From a virus: a DNA stretch of 44,278 bases. Of the stretch, positions 35,046-43,756 are shown piece by piece (position 1 is the first letter of the stretch; every line of letters starts with the position of its first letter). The notes below the pieces were generated by a model. That model was not told the DNA's origin. It worked only from the letters and a program-made list of their open reading frames with translations, and did not search any database. The position numbers and the translations under genes were made by a program. Location: positions 1-44,278 of the IMG/VR virus record IMGVR_UViG_3300009183_002617; one strand, 5' to 3'.

Positions 35046-36608
35046 TTATTGCTGTCCACCTTCTTGGGCTGCTTGTTGTGCTGCTAAAGCTGCTTGTTCT
35101 TGTGCTATTCTTTGTCTGTCAACCACCATTTGTTTTTCCATAACCTTGAGTTGTTCTGGAAGTTGTTTGAGAATATCAGTCTTAACAAAATCAGTTGAGA
35201 AGTATTTACCAATGTATGGTTCAACAAACGAAAGCATCTTAAGACGTTCGGATAGAATTTCAGATTCTTTGAGATCCCAGAAATAATTATCTGTATTAAA
35301 TACAAACTTGATATCTGTTTTTAAAACATCCCAATCTTCTTGAGTCATTACACCTTTAAGAAGTAACTGAACTCGTAAGGTATCCATAAATAAACGAGAA
35401 AATTGGTATCTAATACGATCAACAAATTTATAAAACTTAATTTCTTCTCTTGTAATTTCAGTAGAACGTCCCATATTGAAACCTGTTGATTCAGCCGATA
35501 GACGGCTAATTGGAACATTCAGACATGCAAACAATTTCTTTTTGAAGTATTCAATATCTTCAATTTGTGAAGTTGATTGTGCACCAGGAATAGTTGTAAT
35601 TTCAGTTCCACGGGATCCTTCTCTACGTGGAAGCCAGTAATCTTCAAGCACAGACATCATCTTTCGTTCATCTCTTACTTCACCAGTTTCTTGGTTGTAT
35701 GTAAGTTTTGTACGAAATCTGCTCATCATATCCCGCATATATTGTTCGGCTTTGGCTTTTGGTAGTTGACCAACGTCTACATAAAAGATTTTACGTTCTG
35801 GAGCACGAGCAATGCGATAAACCAACATAGCATCTTCCATTTGACGCAACATGTTTAGGGGTCTAATGGCTTTGTGTAGATATCCTAAAATACGTTTTGT
35901 ATTAAGATCAACCAGTCCAGATGGAACATATACAACGCTATCAAGGGATAAATGAAGTCCTTGAGGACCAGTCATTACTGGTGATTCTTTATCATTGTTT
36001 GTATAAACATAATACTCTTCAATTTCTTTAATTAATTGAACAGGAGTATGCGTATGCTGAACAAACTTATCCATTTCTTTTTTAAACTTACGAACTTTTT
36101 TAATCTTTAATGGATCAATAGCAACAATACTTTGAATACCCTGACCCGGAAGATCCTTATCAATTACAATATTATAAAACAACTTTGAATCTACATACCA
36201 TCTACGAAAGATCTCGTATGATTTGTGATTAAAATCTAATAGATGAATTACAGTATCAAACTCTTTATATATTTTTGTTTTAATATTATCAGATATTGGA
36301 CATTTTGATAAATCTAACTTAACTGGTGTATGATCTGTACCTGGGACAATTGATGCGTTCACAATCTCATCTACAGCCGCATCAATTTCTGGATATATTG
36401 AAATATTTCGGTATTGAATAATAGACTGTGTTTCATCACGCATTGTTGCAGCGTAATCAAGTGCAGTACCAAAGAAACCACCAGCCTCAATAGTTACAGT
36501 TCCATCAAATACTTCTGGAACTGCAAAAGATGCCATTGCATCATTTTTTTGATCTTCCTTGGTGGTTTTCTTTTTTCCAAACTGAAATCCAAATATATCA
36601 ATTTCCAT
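35046..36608 (-). CDS. 20: Portal vertex protein gp20
   Basis: A 520-residue portal protein (T4 is 524). Diagnostic segments are EIDAAVDEIVNASIV, LDFNHKSYEIFRRWYVDSKLF, RAPERKIFYVDVGQLPKAKAE and TGFNMGRSTEITREEIKF, all strongly conserved in T4-like portals. It forms the dodecameric ring for DNA packaging and neck attachment. The C-terminus is Gln/Ala-rich. AAGGTGA precedes the ATG. Confidence 0.96.
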   Translation of the reverse strand: MEIDIFGFQFGKKKTTKEDQKNDAMASFAVPEVFDGTVTIEAGGFFGTALDYAATMRDETQSIIQYRNISIYPEIDAAVDEIVNASIVPGTDHTPVKLDLSKCPISDNIKTKIYKEFDTVIHLLDFNHKSYEIFRRWYVDSKLFYNIVIDKDLPGQGIQSIVAIDPLKIKKVRKFKKEMDKFVQHTHTPVQLIKEIEEYYVYTNNDKESPVMTGPQGLHLSLDSVVYVPSGLVDLNTKRILGYLHKAIRPLNMLRQMEDAMLVYRIARAPERKIFYVDVGQLPKAKAEQYMRDMMSRFRTKLTYNQETGEVRDERKMMSVLEDYWLPRREGSRGTEITTIPGAQSTSQIEDIEYFKKKLFACLNVPISRLSAESTGFNMGRSTEITREEIKFYKFVDRIRYQFSRLFMDTLRVQLLLKGVMTQEDWDVLKTDIKFVFNTDNYFWDLKESEILSERLKMLSFVEPYIGKYFSTDFVKTDILKQLPEQLKVMEKQMVVDRQRIAQEQAALAAQQAAQEGGQQ

Positions 36609-36616
36609 AATTCACC

Positions 36617-37135
36617 TTATATTCTCTTTGTAATGTTTGTAATTTCCATATAATCAAAAACAATCATTACAGTATAACTATTTAACACGTTGGGAGAACC
36701 CATATTCATTTGCATTGGTTGAATGCTAGCAGGCCAACATCCATGTAAAACATATTCTTTTAAAGGTTTGATGTTTCCATTTAAATCTAAATGTTGTATT
36801 TTCCAATTACCTGCTTTATATTTTTTTGGTAATGCAGACTTATTGTTATCATGGTCATTTATTAAATTTTGCCATCTATTTAATTGACCCCACAAATTAT
36901 TAGTTCCAACATCATCCCATATCGTTATATTCCAAGTTCCATAATCTCTTTCACCAGGATAATGAAATTTTCTACCAAAATAATCATAACTTAAAGTTTT
37001 ACTTGTAACTCTTGGAAGAGTAGCAGACCTTACATGAAAATCTGTAAATTTACCACCCGTTGGAAATGAACCATCTATTCTAAATCTATTAGAACGTGTT
37101 CCACCAAAAAAGTTATTTTTAAAATCATTTAGCAT
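36617..37135 (-). CDS. 19: Tail tube protein gp19, second copy
   Basis: A 172-residue gp19-family protein (T4 is 163). FKNNFFGGTRSNRFRIDGSFP and WNITIWDD, followed by the C-terminal TVMIVFDYMEIT strand, parallel the copy at 37148-37696. It lies 12 bases after that copy and 8 before gp20. One copy may form the tube and the other a terminator or initiator ring; the sequence does not tell which. Confidence 0.85.
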   Translation of the reverse strand: MLNDFKNNFFGGTRSNRFRIDGSFPTGGKFTDFHVRSATLPRVTSKTLSYDYFGRKFHYPGERDYGTWNITIWDDVGTNNLWGQLNRWQNLINDHDNNKSALPKKYKAGNWKIQHLDLNGNIKPLKEYVLHGCWPASIQPMQMNMGSPNVLNSYTVMIVFDYMEITNITKRI

Positions 37136-37147
37136 GGTTATTTAATC

Positions 37148-37696
37148 TTAACTATTATAGTTCTCTTTATCTTGAATTTTAATATAATCAAATGTAAGAG
37201 TTGTACTAAAGCCAACAAATCCTGGTTCTGCCATATTCAAACTTATTTCATCAACCACAGATGGCCAACATTTATATAATGTTATAGTTTTTAAAATTAC
37301 ACCGTTTGCATCTAATTGTTGCATTTTCCAAGTAGTTTGCAGATTTTTATATGAATAATCATTACCCTTTACTTTGTGGGTATAATGACCATCCATAAAT
37401 TCTGCCCACTGCTGTAACCCCTTCCAGATATTATTGGTATTATTGTCATCATAGATTCCAACATTCCATGGAGCATACATTCTATCTCCAGCAAAATTGA
37501 TTAATCTACCACGATACGGAACAGTAATGGTGTTTATAGTTGAAGCCGGTAAAGATGCCGAAACCATTTTAAATGATGAATCTGCTACACTAACGTTAAT
37601 AGTAGATGGCCACGCTGGTTGAACAATAAACCGATTGGCTCTCGTACCACCATAAAACCCCTCTTTAAAAGTTGTTATTGAATTATTACTTGGCAT
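37148..37696 (-). CDS. 19: Tail tube protein gp19, first copy
   Basis: A 182-residue gp19-family protein: FKEGFYGGTRANRFIVQPAWP, WNVGIYDDNNTNNIWKGLQQW, and FSTTLTFDYIKI at the end. The ATG overlaps the gp18 stop by one base (TAATG), so tube and sheath are translated together, as expected. It is the closest positional equivalent of T4 gp19, which follows gene 18. Confidence 0.9.
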   Translation of the reverse strand: MPSNNSITTFKEGFYGGTRANRFIVQPAWPSTINVSVADSSFKMVSASLPASTINTITVPYRGRLINFAGDRMYAPWNVGIYDDNNTNNIWKGLQQWAEFMDGHYTHKVKGNDYSYKNLQTTWKMQQLDANGVILKTITLYKCWPSVVDEISLNMAEPGFVGFSTTLTFDYIKIQDKENYNS

Positions 37697-38994
37697 TATT
37701 GTGTGAGTGTAATATTAATTACAAAACTGTCAATACTTAGAATTGGTTTGATTACAACCATCATATTTAAAGAACCAGAATTATCAACATTATTAGAACT
37801 ATCGCAAATAATTTGTGTTTTGGTTGTATCGATAAATGCTAGATATGGATCAATTGCACTTTCAATTTCTGAAGTAACTTGTGCTCGAGTTGTAGAATTA
37901 TTAATTTCAAACAGATACTTTAGACCAATTTGATCAAAACTATATCTTAACGTTGAACGTAATCTTGAAGGTCCAACTCTATCATCACTTGTAATAGTTG
38001 TACCAGATGTTGCTCCAACAATATCAGAACCTAAGAATTTTGGATTATAATTAACAAAGAAATTTACTTTATTATTTCTTAGTGTGGTTTTTAGTGAATC
38101 ATTCCAGTCAATGGCTGTAGTAACATTTCCATTAAGAATTGTTGATCTGTCAAGACCAGCAACAGAAAGATTTAATTCATTTCGATTTTTGGCTCGGGCA
38201 AAGAATCCACCAACATCTGTAGAAGTTGGTATTGTATATGTGATTTGACTGTTAGATTGTAATGTTGAAGTATCTAAATTTGAAACAGTTTTTGTACCAT
38301 ATACATTAAATATTCTGTTTGCAACAGTCAATCCTGTTACTAAAGAAGCATTTCCAAATAAGGAGGCATAATTTGCCATAGTGTAACCACTGCCAGTTAT
38401 ACCATTAGAACTTGCAATGGAAGGGAAAATTCCCGTTGTATATGGTTGATCAATCAACCAAGTACACAGTGAAGTATTGGCTTCTTGTCCTACAATAACA
38501 TCTAAATAATTTTCTGTAGTTGCAGTATAATCATTAAATCCACTTGGAGTACCAACAACAACCAATGTACTACCATATGCTAGTAAATTAAGTGCATTAA
38601 GAAAATCTACTCCAGCTGGTCTGGCTATAAGTTGCACCTTATTATCTACTGTTCCTGCTGTTTGGAAAAATCCATATGTTCCACCTGCAGATGGAGCTGA
38701 AATTAAACAAGATGTTATACCAGACAATTGGTTTAAATCACCAACTAGCTCCTGTGGTGTCGTGTATACGATGTAAGTAGAGGATGTTGTGCCCTTTGGA
38801 GTGGTATAGAGATTTGCTCTAGCATATACCAACCAACCAAATAAACCACCGGGATCATTACCGGCTGCACCGTTAAGACCATTAAAAGTGATTCCGGCGT
38901 ATGGTGAACCCAACTTCATACCGCTCAACAAATCAAGAGTAGTACTTTGAGTAGAATATTGGCTGGCGTTAATAAAGGAGCTAAGTGATGGCAT
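37696..38994 (-). CDS. 18: Contractile tail sheath protein gp18
   Basis: A 432-residue sheath protein, much shorter than T4 gp18 (659), lacking the outer domains. The conserved C-terminal core is complete: GFFARAKNRNELNLSVAGLD, NDSLKTTLRNNKVNFFVNY, RSTLRYSFDQIGLKYLFEIN, and the last strand IKPILSIDSFVINITLT. A late-type element 23 nt upstream and AAGGA six bases before the ATG mark an independent late transcript. Confidence 0.92.
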   Translation of the reverse strand: MPSLSSFINASQYSTQSTTLDLLSGMKLGSPYAGITFNGLNGAAGNDPGGLFGWLVYARANLYTTPKGTTSSTYIVYTTPQELVGDLNQLSGITSCLISAPSAGGTYGFFQTAGTVDNKVQLIARPAGVDFLNALNLLAYGSTLVVVGTPSGFNDYTATTENYLDVIVGQEANTSLCTWLIDQPYTTGIFPSIASSNGITGSGYTMANYASLFGNASLVTGLTVANRIFNVYGTKTVSNLDTSTLQSNSQITYTIPTSTDVGGFFARAKNRNELNLSVAGLDRSTILNGNVTTAIDWNDSLKTTLRNNKVNFFVNYNPKFLGSDIVGATSGTTITSDDRVGPSRLRSTLRYSFDQIGLKYLFEINNSTTRAQVTSEIESAIDPYLAFIDTTKTQIICDSSNNVDNSGSLNMMVVIKPILSIDSFVINITLTQ

Positions 38995-39017
38995 TTATTT
39001 TCCTTATGATGTCAAAA

Positions 39018-39025
39018 TATTTAGC
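39018..39025 (-). promoter_or_regulatory. T4-like late promoter element for gene 18
   Basis: Minus strand GCTAAATA, 23 nt before the ATG at 38994, with AAGGA in the leader. Confidence 0.6.
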
Positions 39026-39028
39026 ATT

Positions 39029-40684
39029 TTAACTAGGATACCAAATCACTCCATCCTGGACATATTCGCCCTCATCATCTTCTGAATGGGTAGATGGCAT
39101 GAATAAAACGTTATCATCTTCAGGTTTTTTAGCATCTTCATAACTAAATTGAGCTTGTTCGATTAAATCGGCGAAATATTCTTGTCTAGTTAGCCATGCA
39201 AAAAACACCAAACTCATTACTAAATCGTCATGCTGACCGTCTTCTGCCTTATATGTATTGGATTTAGAAATAAATGACATTAATTCTACAATAATACGCT
39301 CATCGTTTAAGATGATCTTATTTTCTTCAATTAATCGTTTAAGGATGGCACAACCAATTTTTTTAGTTTGGGCGGTAGTTCTTATACCCATTTCATTTTT
39401 ACCCACACCACCAAAACCCTGAGACAATATTTGTCCTTTACGACCCATTACTTTTGTCATCAATACATTTTCATATTCAAGATCGGTGTGTAAAATATTG
39501 GAAACTTGACCACCCAAGTCATTTGTTTCAATCAAAACATATGCATTATTATATGCTTTTGCTGAATTAAATATAACTGTTGGAAAATTAAATGGGCTAA
39601 TTGTATTATTTCTATATGTGGAAACCACTTTATATGGAGTACTAGTTCCATCGATTACCGTAAACGCAGAATAGTCAGACCCCTGACCACGGGATACATC
39701 GGCTTGTAAAAAATAAATTTTATCGGGTTGTGGAATTTCATAGACTCTATGACCTTCTACATTTTCAGAAATTGGTTCTTCGGGAGCAAGAACATTTAAC
39801 TTTGTTGATGAAATTAAAGTATTCGAAGATCCTAAGAAACTACAACCATACTCTTGATTAAACTGTTCTTGGCTGGTATTGGCAATCTGTTCTTCTGCCC
39901 ATTCAGCATTTCGTCGAGGACCACCTGGAGTTATTGGAACCTGAGTCCAATCAACTTCAACTGGTACAAATCTATTTTTGGATTTGTGTCCCATAGGTCT
40001 ATTAGCATCAACCCACAATTTGTGAAAATGGTTCATCCCATTTGGAGTAGAAACAATGATAAGTTTGGTGGTCAAACCTGCCGAAATGGTTGGATAGGTT
40101 GAAGAATAGAATTCTTCTGCAATATGGGATGGTAAGAAGGCGTACTCATCTAACAACAATAGGTTATAAGAGCCACCACGGATCGCTGAAGAAGAAGTTG
40201 CGTCACAGACCACTCTAGACCCGTTTTCCAATTTAAAACTCGTCTTGTTCCATTCTACTACTCCTTGTTGCAAGAAATGTGGTAGATTTTCATAGGCTAA
40301 CTGAAGTTTAGCAAACAACTCATCCTTTGCTGTCTTTAACTTATTGGCAAGAATAGCAACATTTACGCTTTGGTTAAAAGTAACATAATGGCAAATATAT
40401 CCAATAACCGAAGTAGACTTTCCAGACTGCCGAGGCCATTTTGAGATAACAAACCTATTTTGGTGAATCTGTTTTACAAATTCTTCCTGATAATCATACA
40501 ACTTGAAAGGCATGATACCTTTATCAAGAGTTTTAACTTTTACATATTTACTACAAAAATATACAGGATCATTAGCACACTTTACATATTCTTCCAGTTG
40601 CTCCTTAGTATACTGAATATCAATGCCGGGTGGCTTTAGTTTTGGGTTATTTCTATAACCTTGATTACCGTTGTTTAGACTCAT
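39029..40684 (-). CDS. 17: Terminase large subunit gp17
   Basis: A 551-residue packaging motor (T4 is 610). The ATPase has Walker A KWPRQSGKST at about 82-91 and Walker B LLLLDEYAFLP; the coupling motif IIVSTPNGMNHFHKLW follows. The C-terminal RNase-H-like nuclease has LQADVSRGQGSDYSAFTVID, VLIETNDLGG and a final HDDLVMSLVFF. It docks on gp20 and pumps DNA. The 5' end overlaps gp16 by 20 bases with an AGAGG upstream. Confidence 0.96.
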   Translation of the reverse strand: MSLNNGNQGYRNNPKLKPPGIDIQYTKEQLEEYVKCANDPVYFCSKYVKVKTLDKGIMPFKLYDYQEEFVKQIHQNRFVISKWPRQSGKSTSVIGYICHYVTFNQSVNVAILANKLKTAKDELFAKLQLAYENLPHFLQQGVVEWNKTSFKLENGSRVVCDATSSSAIRGGSYNLLLLDEYAFLPSHIAEEFYSSTYPTISAGLTTKLIIVSTPNGMNHFHKLWVDANRPMGHKSKNRFVPVEVDWTQVPITPGGPRRNAEWAEEQIANTSQEQFNQEYGCSFLGSSNTLISSTKLNVLAPEEPISENVEGHRVYEIPQPDKIYFLQADVSRGQGSDYSAFTVIDGTSTPYKVVSTYRNNTISPFNFPTVIFNSAKAYNNAYVLIETNDLGGQVSNILHTDLEYENVLMTKVMGRKGQILSQGFGGVGKNEMGIRTTAQTKKIGCAILKRLIEENKIILNDERIIVELMSFISKSNTYKAEDGQHDDLVMSLVFFAWLTRQEYFADLIEQAQFSYEDAKKPEDDNVLFMPSTHSEDDEGEYVQDGVIWYPS

Positions 40685-41111
40685 TATTCACAACCTCTGC
40701 TTCGATTACTTTATCGGTGCTTCTATCTTTATTTAAGAGGTTCTGAAGATCCTTGGTCGATCCAACAAAAACTGAATTATTTGTTTGTGAAATTTTAGTA
40801 TTAGATGCGGTAGTATCTTTAGCTTTCTTATGAACATCCAAAACATTATTATTTAAATCTGCCATAGTTTTTAATAGAATGGCAACAACTTCAAATGCTC
40901 TTGGGCTATCGGATTCTGTAGCAACTTTCAATGCACTCTCTAATGCTATAGTTCCATTGCCGAGTAAATCTTTTAAATTAGATTGAACAAACTCATAATC
41001 TTTTTGAAAATTATTAGTATCAAAAGTGCCACCAGACGATGCTTTAGGTTCTGCCACTATTGCAGTATTAGGAACATCAAACAACTTAACTAAATTTTTA
41101 TTAATATTCAT
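40665..41111 (-). CDS. 16: Terminase small subunit gp16
   Basis: A 148-residue protein (T4 is 164). The core DYEFVQSNLKDLL, TESDSPRAFEVVAILLKTMADLN and DVHKKAKD, then NNSVFVGSTKDLQNLL, match T4 gp16. It forms the ring that recognises concatemer DNA and regulates gp17. Confidence 0.92.
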   Translation of the reverse strand: MNINKNLVKLFDVPNTAIVAEPKASSGGTFDTNNFQKDYEFVQSNLKDLLGNGTIALESALKVATESDSPRAFEVVAILLKTMADLNNNVLDVHKKAKDTTASNTKISQTNNSVFVGSTKDLQNLLNKDRSTDKVIEAEVVNNESKQR

Positions 41112-41113
41112 AT

Positions 41114-41776
41114 TTAAGTTTCAAAAATTACACCACTAGTAGATGTATTAACTGCTGTTGCTGCTTTTACTTCACCAAAAATCCACGCTTTTGCTATAAA
41201 CTGAAATGATGCAATATTTAATCTTCTACTATTTAGATCACCTTCATATTTTTCAGATAAAGTATTAGTAACCATAACAATTGGAATTTGTACATCTCTT
41301 TGTACATCATTCATATCCATAGTTATGGTATGTTCAGGAACAAAATATGGCATAATTTGTTCTACAATTTGCAACATATCATCTGTATGTCTTGTATAGA
41401 CAAAAAGATTAAAAGATACATTTACTGGAATTTGTGAATTGATTCTGCTACCACTAGACTGGCAAGCACCACCAACATTTGTAAGATTTAAAAGTGGTGT
41501 TACACGATTTAAACGCCTTGTGGGATCTGGAACAATGGTATTGATAATATAACTTATGATTGGTAATTGTGTTTCAATACGAGTACCGGGTGTTATTGAT
41601 GAAGGTTGTAACAAACGTTGAATAAACTTCTCTTGTGGAGAATAGTGAATAGGTACACGAATATTAAATGGGATAGATGTGTCGGGATCGATATGAGCAA
41701 CTTCAATATTGCTAAACAGTGAACCAAATCCAACTACAAGTTTTCTTAAATTTTGATTGTAAAAATATTCAAACAT
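41114..41776 (-). CDS. 15: Tail sheath stabiliser gp15
   Basis: A 220-residue protein (T4 is 272). MFEYFYNQNLRKLVVGFGSLFSNIEV matches T4 (MFGYFYNSSFRRYATLMGDLFSNIQ), as do VNVSFNLFVYTRHTDDMLQIVEQIMPYFVP and RRLNIASFQF. It caps the tail and joins it to the neck. AAGGA lies five bases before the ATG. Confidence 0.94.
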   Translation of the reverse strand: MFEYFYNQNLRKLVVGFGSLFSNIEVAHIDPDTSIPFNIRVPIHYSPQEKFIQRLLQPSSITPGTRIETQLPIISYIINTIVPDPTRRLNRVTPLLNLTNVGGACQSSGSRINSQIPVNVSFNLFVYTRHTDDMLQIVEQIMPYFVPEHTITMDMNDVQRDVQIPIVMVTNTLSEKYEGDLNSRRLNIASFQFIAKAWIFGEVKAATAVNTSTSGVIFET

Positions 41777-41784
41777 ATTAATCC

Positions 41785-42459
41785 TTATGGTCTAAGTGGT
41801 TCAGAACATCCTATAAATGGATCATTTGGATCAAATCCATAAGTAATTCCTTCATCCAACAAAGTATCATTGATACCAAAAGTAGTACCAAGATTATTTG
41901 ATAATGGAATACGTGGAGACCCACATACTCCTATTGTAGTTGTGTATGGACTATTGATTGCTGTATTTGCTGTATCAATCTTTTCATAACTGTATGTAAA
42001 GAGTTCTGCAGTTATTTGGTATGAATATAATTTTCCTAATGGGTATAATGGGTTTTCATGTTCTACAAAATTTATTTCAAATAAGGACTTTGATAAAGGA
42101 AGATATATTAAATCACCTTCTCTAGGTCTGGTGATAGTAGAATCAATATCTGTAATCTCTTGTTTAAACCGCTTACGTGCAAATAATAAAGTAATCTTAT
42201 CTTTAATTTCTAATCCAAATTGAGTAATTACATCTGTACCATCAAAACTTTTATAGGATTGAATAAACATCTCTAGGGTATATGCTTGTTTAAATGAAGA
42301 AGATGGATCTTCTCCAAAAATCTTATCTATTTCAAAGTATTTACGTGGAACATATATTAAATCTTGACCAATACCTTGAATCAATTCTACAGTGATATCT
42401 TCAATGAGAGTTTGTTCTGGTCCATACGAGGTACTGTTGATATAAGGATTAATAGCCAT
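41785..42459 (-). CDS. 14: Neck protein gp14
   Basis: A 224-residue neck protein (T4 is 256): NPYINSTSYGPEQTLIEDITVE, LIYVPRKYFEIDKIFGED, TQFGLEIKDKITLLFARKRF. With gp13 it completes the head for tail joining. I chose the ATG at 42459 (MAINPY), one base after the gp13 stop; a TTG at 42468 would add three residues. Confidence 0.92.
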   Translation of the reverse strand: MAINPYINSTSYGPEQTLIEDITVELIQGIGQDLIYVPRKYFEIDKIFGEDPSSSFKQAYTLEMFIQSYKSFDGTDVITQFGLEIKDKITLLFARKRFKQEITDIDSTITRPREGDLIYLPLSKSLFEINFVEHENPLYPLGKLYSYQITAELFTYSYEKIDTANTAINSPYTTTIGVCGSPRIPLSNNLGTTFGINDTLLDEGITYGFDPNDPFIGCSEPLRP

Positions 42460-42460
42460 A

Positions 42461-43291
42461 TTAACCAAGCATTGGATCTACAGGTAATTCCTGTGTTTTT
42501 AACAACATCGCTTCAATTGAATCAAGTTCACGTATAGCATCTTGCATTATGGCTGGAGCATTTAGTTGTGCTCCACCTGGTAAAGGCATACCTGTATATT
42601 TCATCAAATTCTGTGCCCATTGTTTTTTCAATAGTGCTGCATAATGTCTTTGAAAGATACGATCACTCCATATTTTTGGATAATAATCTGCATTAACTTG
42701 TACATACGCTTCAACCATCATATAAGAATTTTGTCTAATGGTAGACCATTCACTTTCTAAAAATAAACGATCAGTGGTTTTTGTATAGGTAAATGAGCAA
42801 GGATAATTAAATACATCATTAATCATAGAAATATATGTCATTGCTTCCATATACAATCCCATGGGACCCTGTGAATAACCGCTTTGATTAAAATATAAAC
42901 CAAAGAAATCAAACAAAGTCATCTGATATCTTAAATCAAACATATAATCACCAACAACAGATCCAGGACTATAAACTTTTGTAATTGCCCTGATATCAGA
43001 TGCAGCTGGCCAAAAGGAGGTTACACCTGTAGTTGAAGAAGTAACTAATTGGGCTCCCACACTATACCCAAAAGTACTAACATCAAAATATTTATTTGCA
43101 ATAATATTGGCTGTTATGGGTACAACAAATTGTGCACGTTCATTAAAGTCAAAGTGACGTTCGTGCATGTATTCTAATGATTCATCTAAACGATCTTCAG
43201 CTTGCTCAGAATCAATATTAATTTGAATTACTGGTGCACCTAGCCGTCTATAGGTAAAATCAATGAATTCTTGTCGAGTTGTAATTGCCAT
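42461..43291 (-). CDS. 13: Neck protein gp13
   Basis: A 276-residue neck protein (T4 is 309): RQEFIDFTYRRLGAPVIQIN, DSEQAEDRLDESLEYMHERHFD, then YYPKIWSDRIFQRHYAALLKKQWAQNL in short matching stretches. The ATG at 43291 has a CATAAATA element five bases upstream and no Shine-Dalgarno sequence. Confidence 0.92.
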   Translation of the reverse strand: MAITTRQEFIDFTYRRLGAPVIQINIDSEQAEDRLDESLEYMHERHFDFNERAQFVVPITANIIANKYFDVSTFGYSVGAQLVTSSTTGVTSFWPAASDIRAITKVYSPGSVVGDYMFDLRYQMTLFDFFGLYFNQSGYSQGPMGLYMEAMTYISMINDVFNYPCSFTYTKTTDRLFLESEWSTIRQNSYMMVEAYVQVNADYYPKIWSDRIFQRHYAALLKKQWAQNLMKYTGMPLPGGAQLNAPAIMQDAIRELDSIEAMLLKTQELPVDPMLG

Positions 43292-43296
43292 AGAAA

Positions 43297-43304
43297 TATT
43301 TATG
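43297..43304 (-). promoter_or_regulatory. T4-like late promoter element, start-codon proximal, for gene 13
   Basis: Minus strand CATAAATA, then TTTCT and ATG at 43291. It overlaps the stop codon of the gene upstream. The same context precedes the gene at 29947-30471. Confidence 0.55.
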
Positions 43305-43752
43305 AATTCTCAACAATTTTATTTATTTTATCAATCAAATTTTCTTTTTCTTCACTTGAACCTATAGTTACCTGAATAAGATGTAACTCCTCCGGATCAA
43401 TGGCTTCGATCATTTCTTTTCGTAATTTGACTTCTATTGGTTTAAAGTTTGGATCATAATCACTAAATCCAGGCATTTTCATTGGACAATTTAAAACAGG
43501 ATAATCCAATTTTGAATAGTCATCTGAAGTTTTAATTAACCATGTATGTGGTTTATCTCCACAACCACATCCACCACAGTAACTTTTAGTTGGATCAACT
43601 GAACTAGTCTTTAAAAAGACACATGGTGTGTTTATACTGCTTCCACCAAAACAAGATAGAACTCTAAGTTGTTTTGTTTGAATATCGGTTTTTTTGTTGC
43701 CAAGTCCTCTAGATGCTAGAGAAGCAGCAAACATCATCATTTTTTGAAACAT
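43300..43752 (-). CDS. Cys-rich structural-block protein of unknown function
   Basis: A 150-residue protein from the ATG at 43752 (MFQKMMMFAASLASRG). It carries a CGGCGCGDKPHTW cluster (C59, C62, C64, H69) plus C34, C44 and C89, suggesting a bound metal. The ending is an amphipathic helix (EEKENLIDKINKIVENS). I prefer this start over 43809, whose extension is a hydrophobic out-of-context stretch overlapping the neighbour. I do not recognise a T4 equivalent; it sits between a baseplate-type gene and gp13. Confidence 0.7.
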   Translation of the reverse strand: MFQKMMMFAASLASRGLGNKKTDIQTKQLRVLSCFGGSSINTPCVFLKTSSVDPTKSYCGGCGCGDKPHTWLIKTSDDYSKLDYPVLNCPMKMPGFSDYDPNFKPIEVKLRKEMIEAIDPEELHLIQVTIGSSEEKENLIDKINKIVENS

Positions 43753-43756
43753 AATC

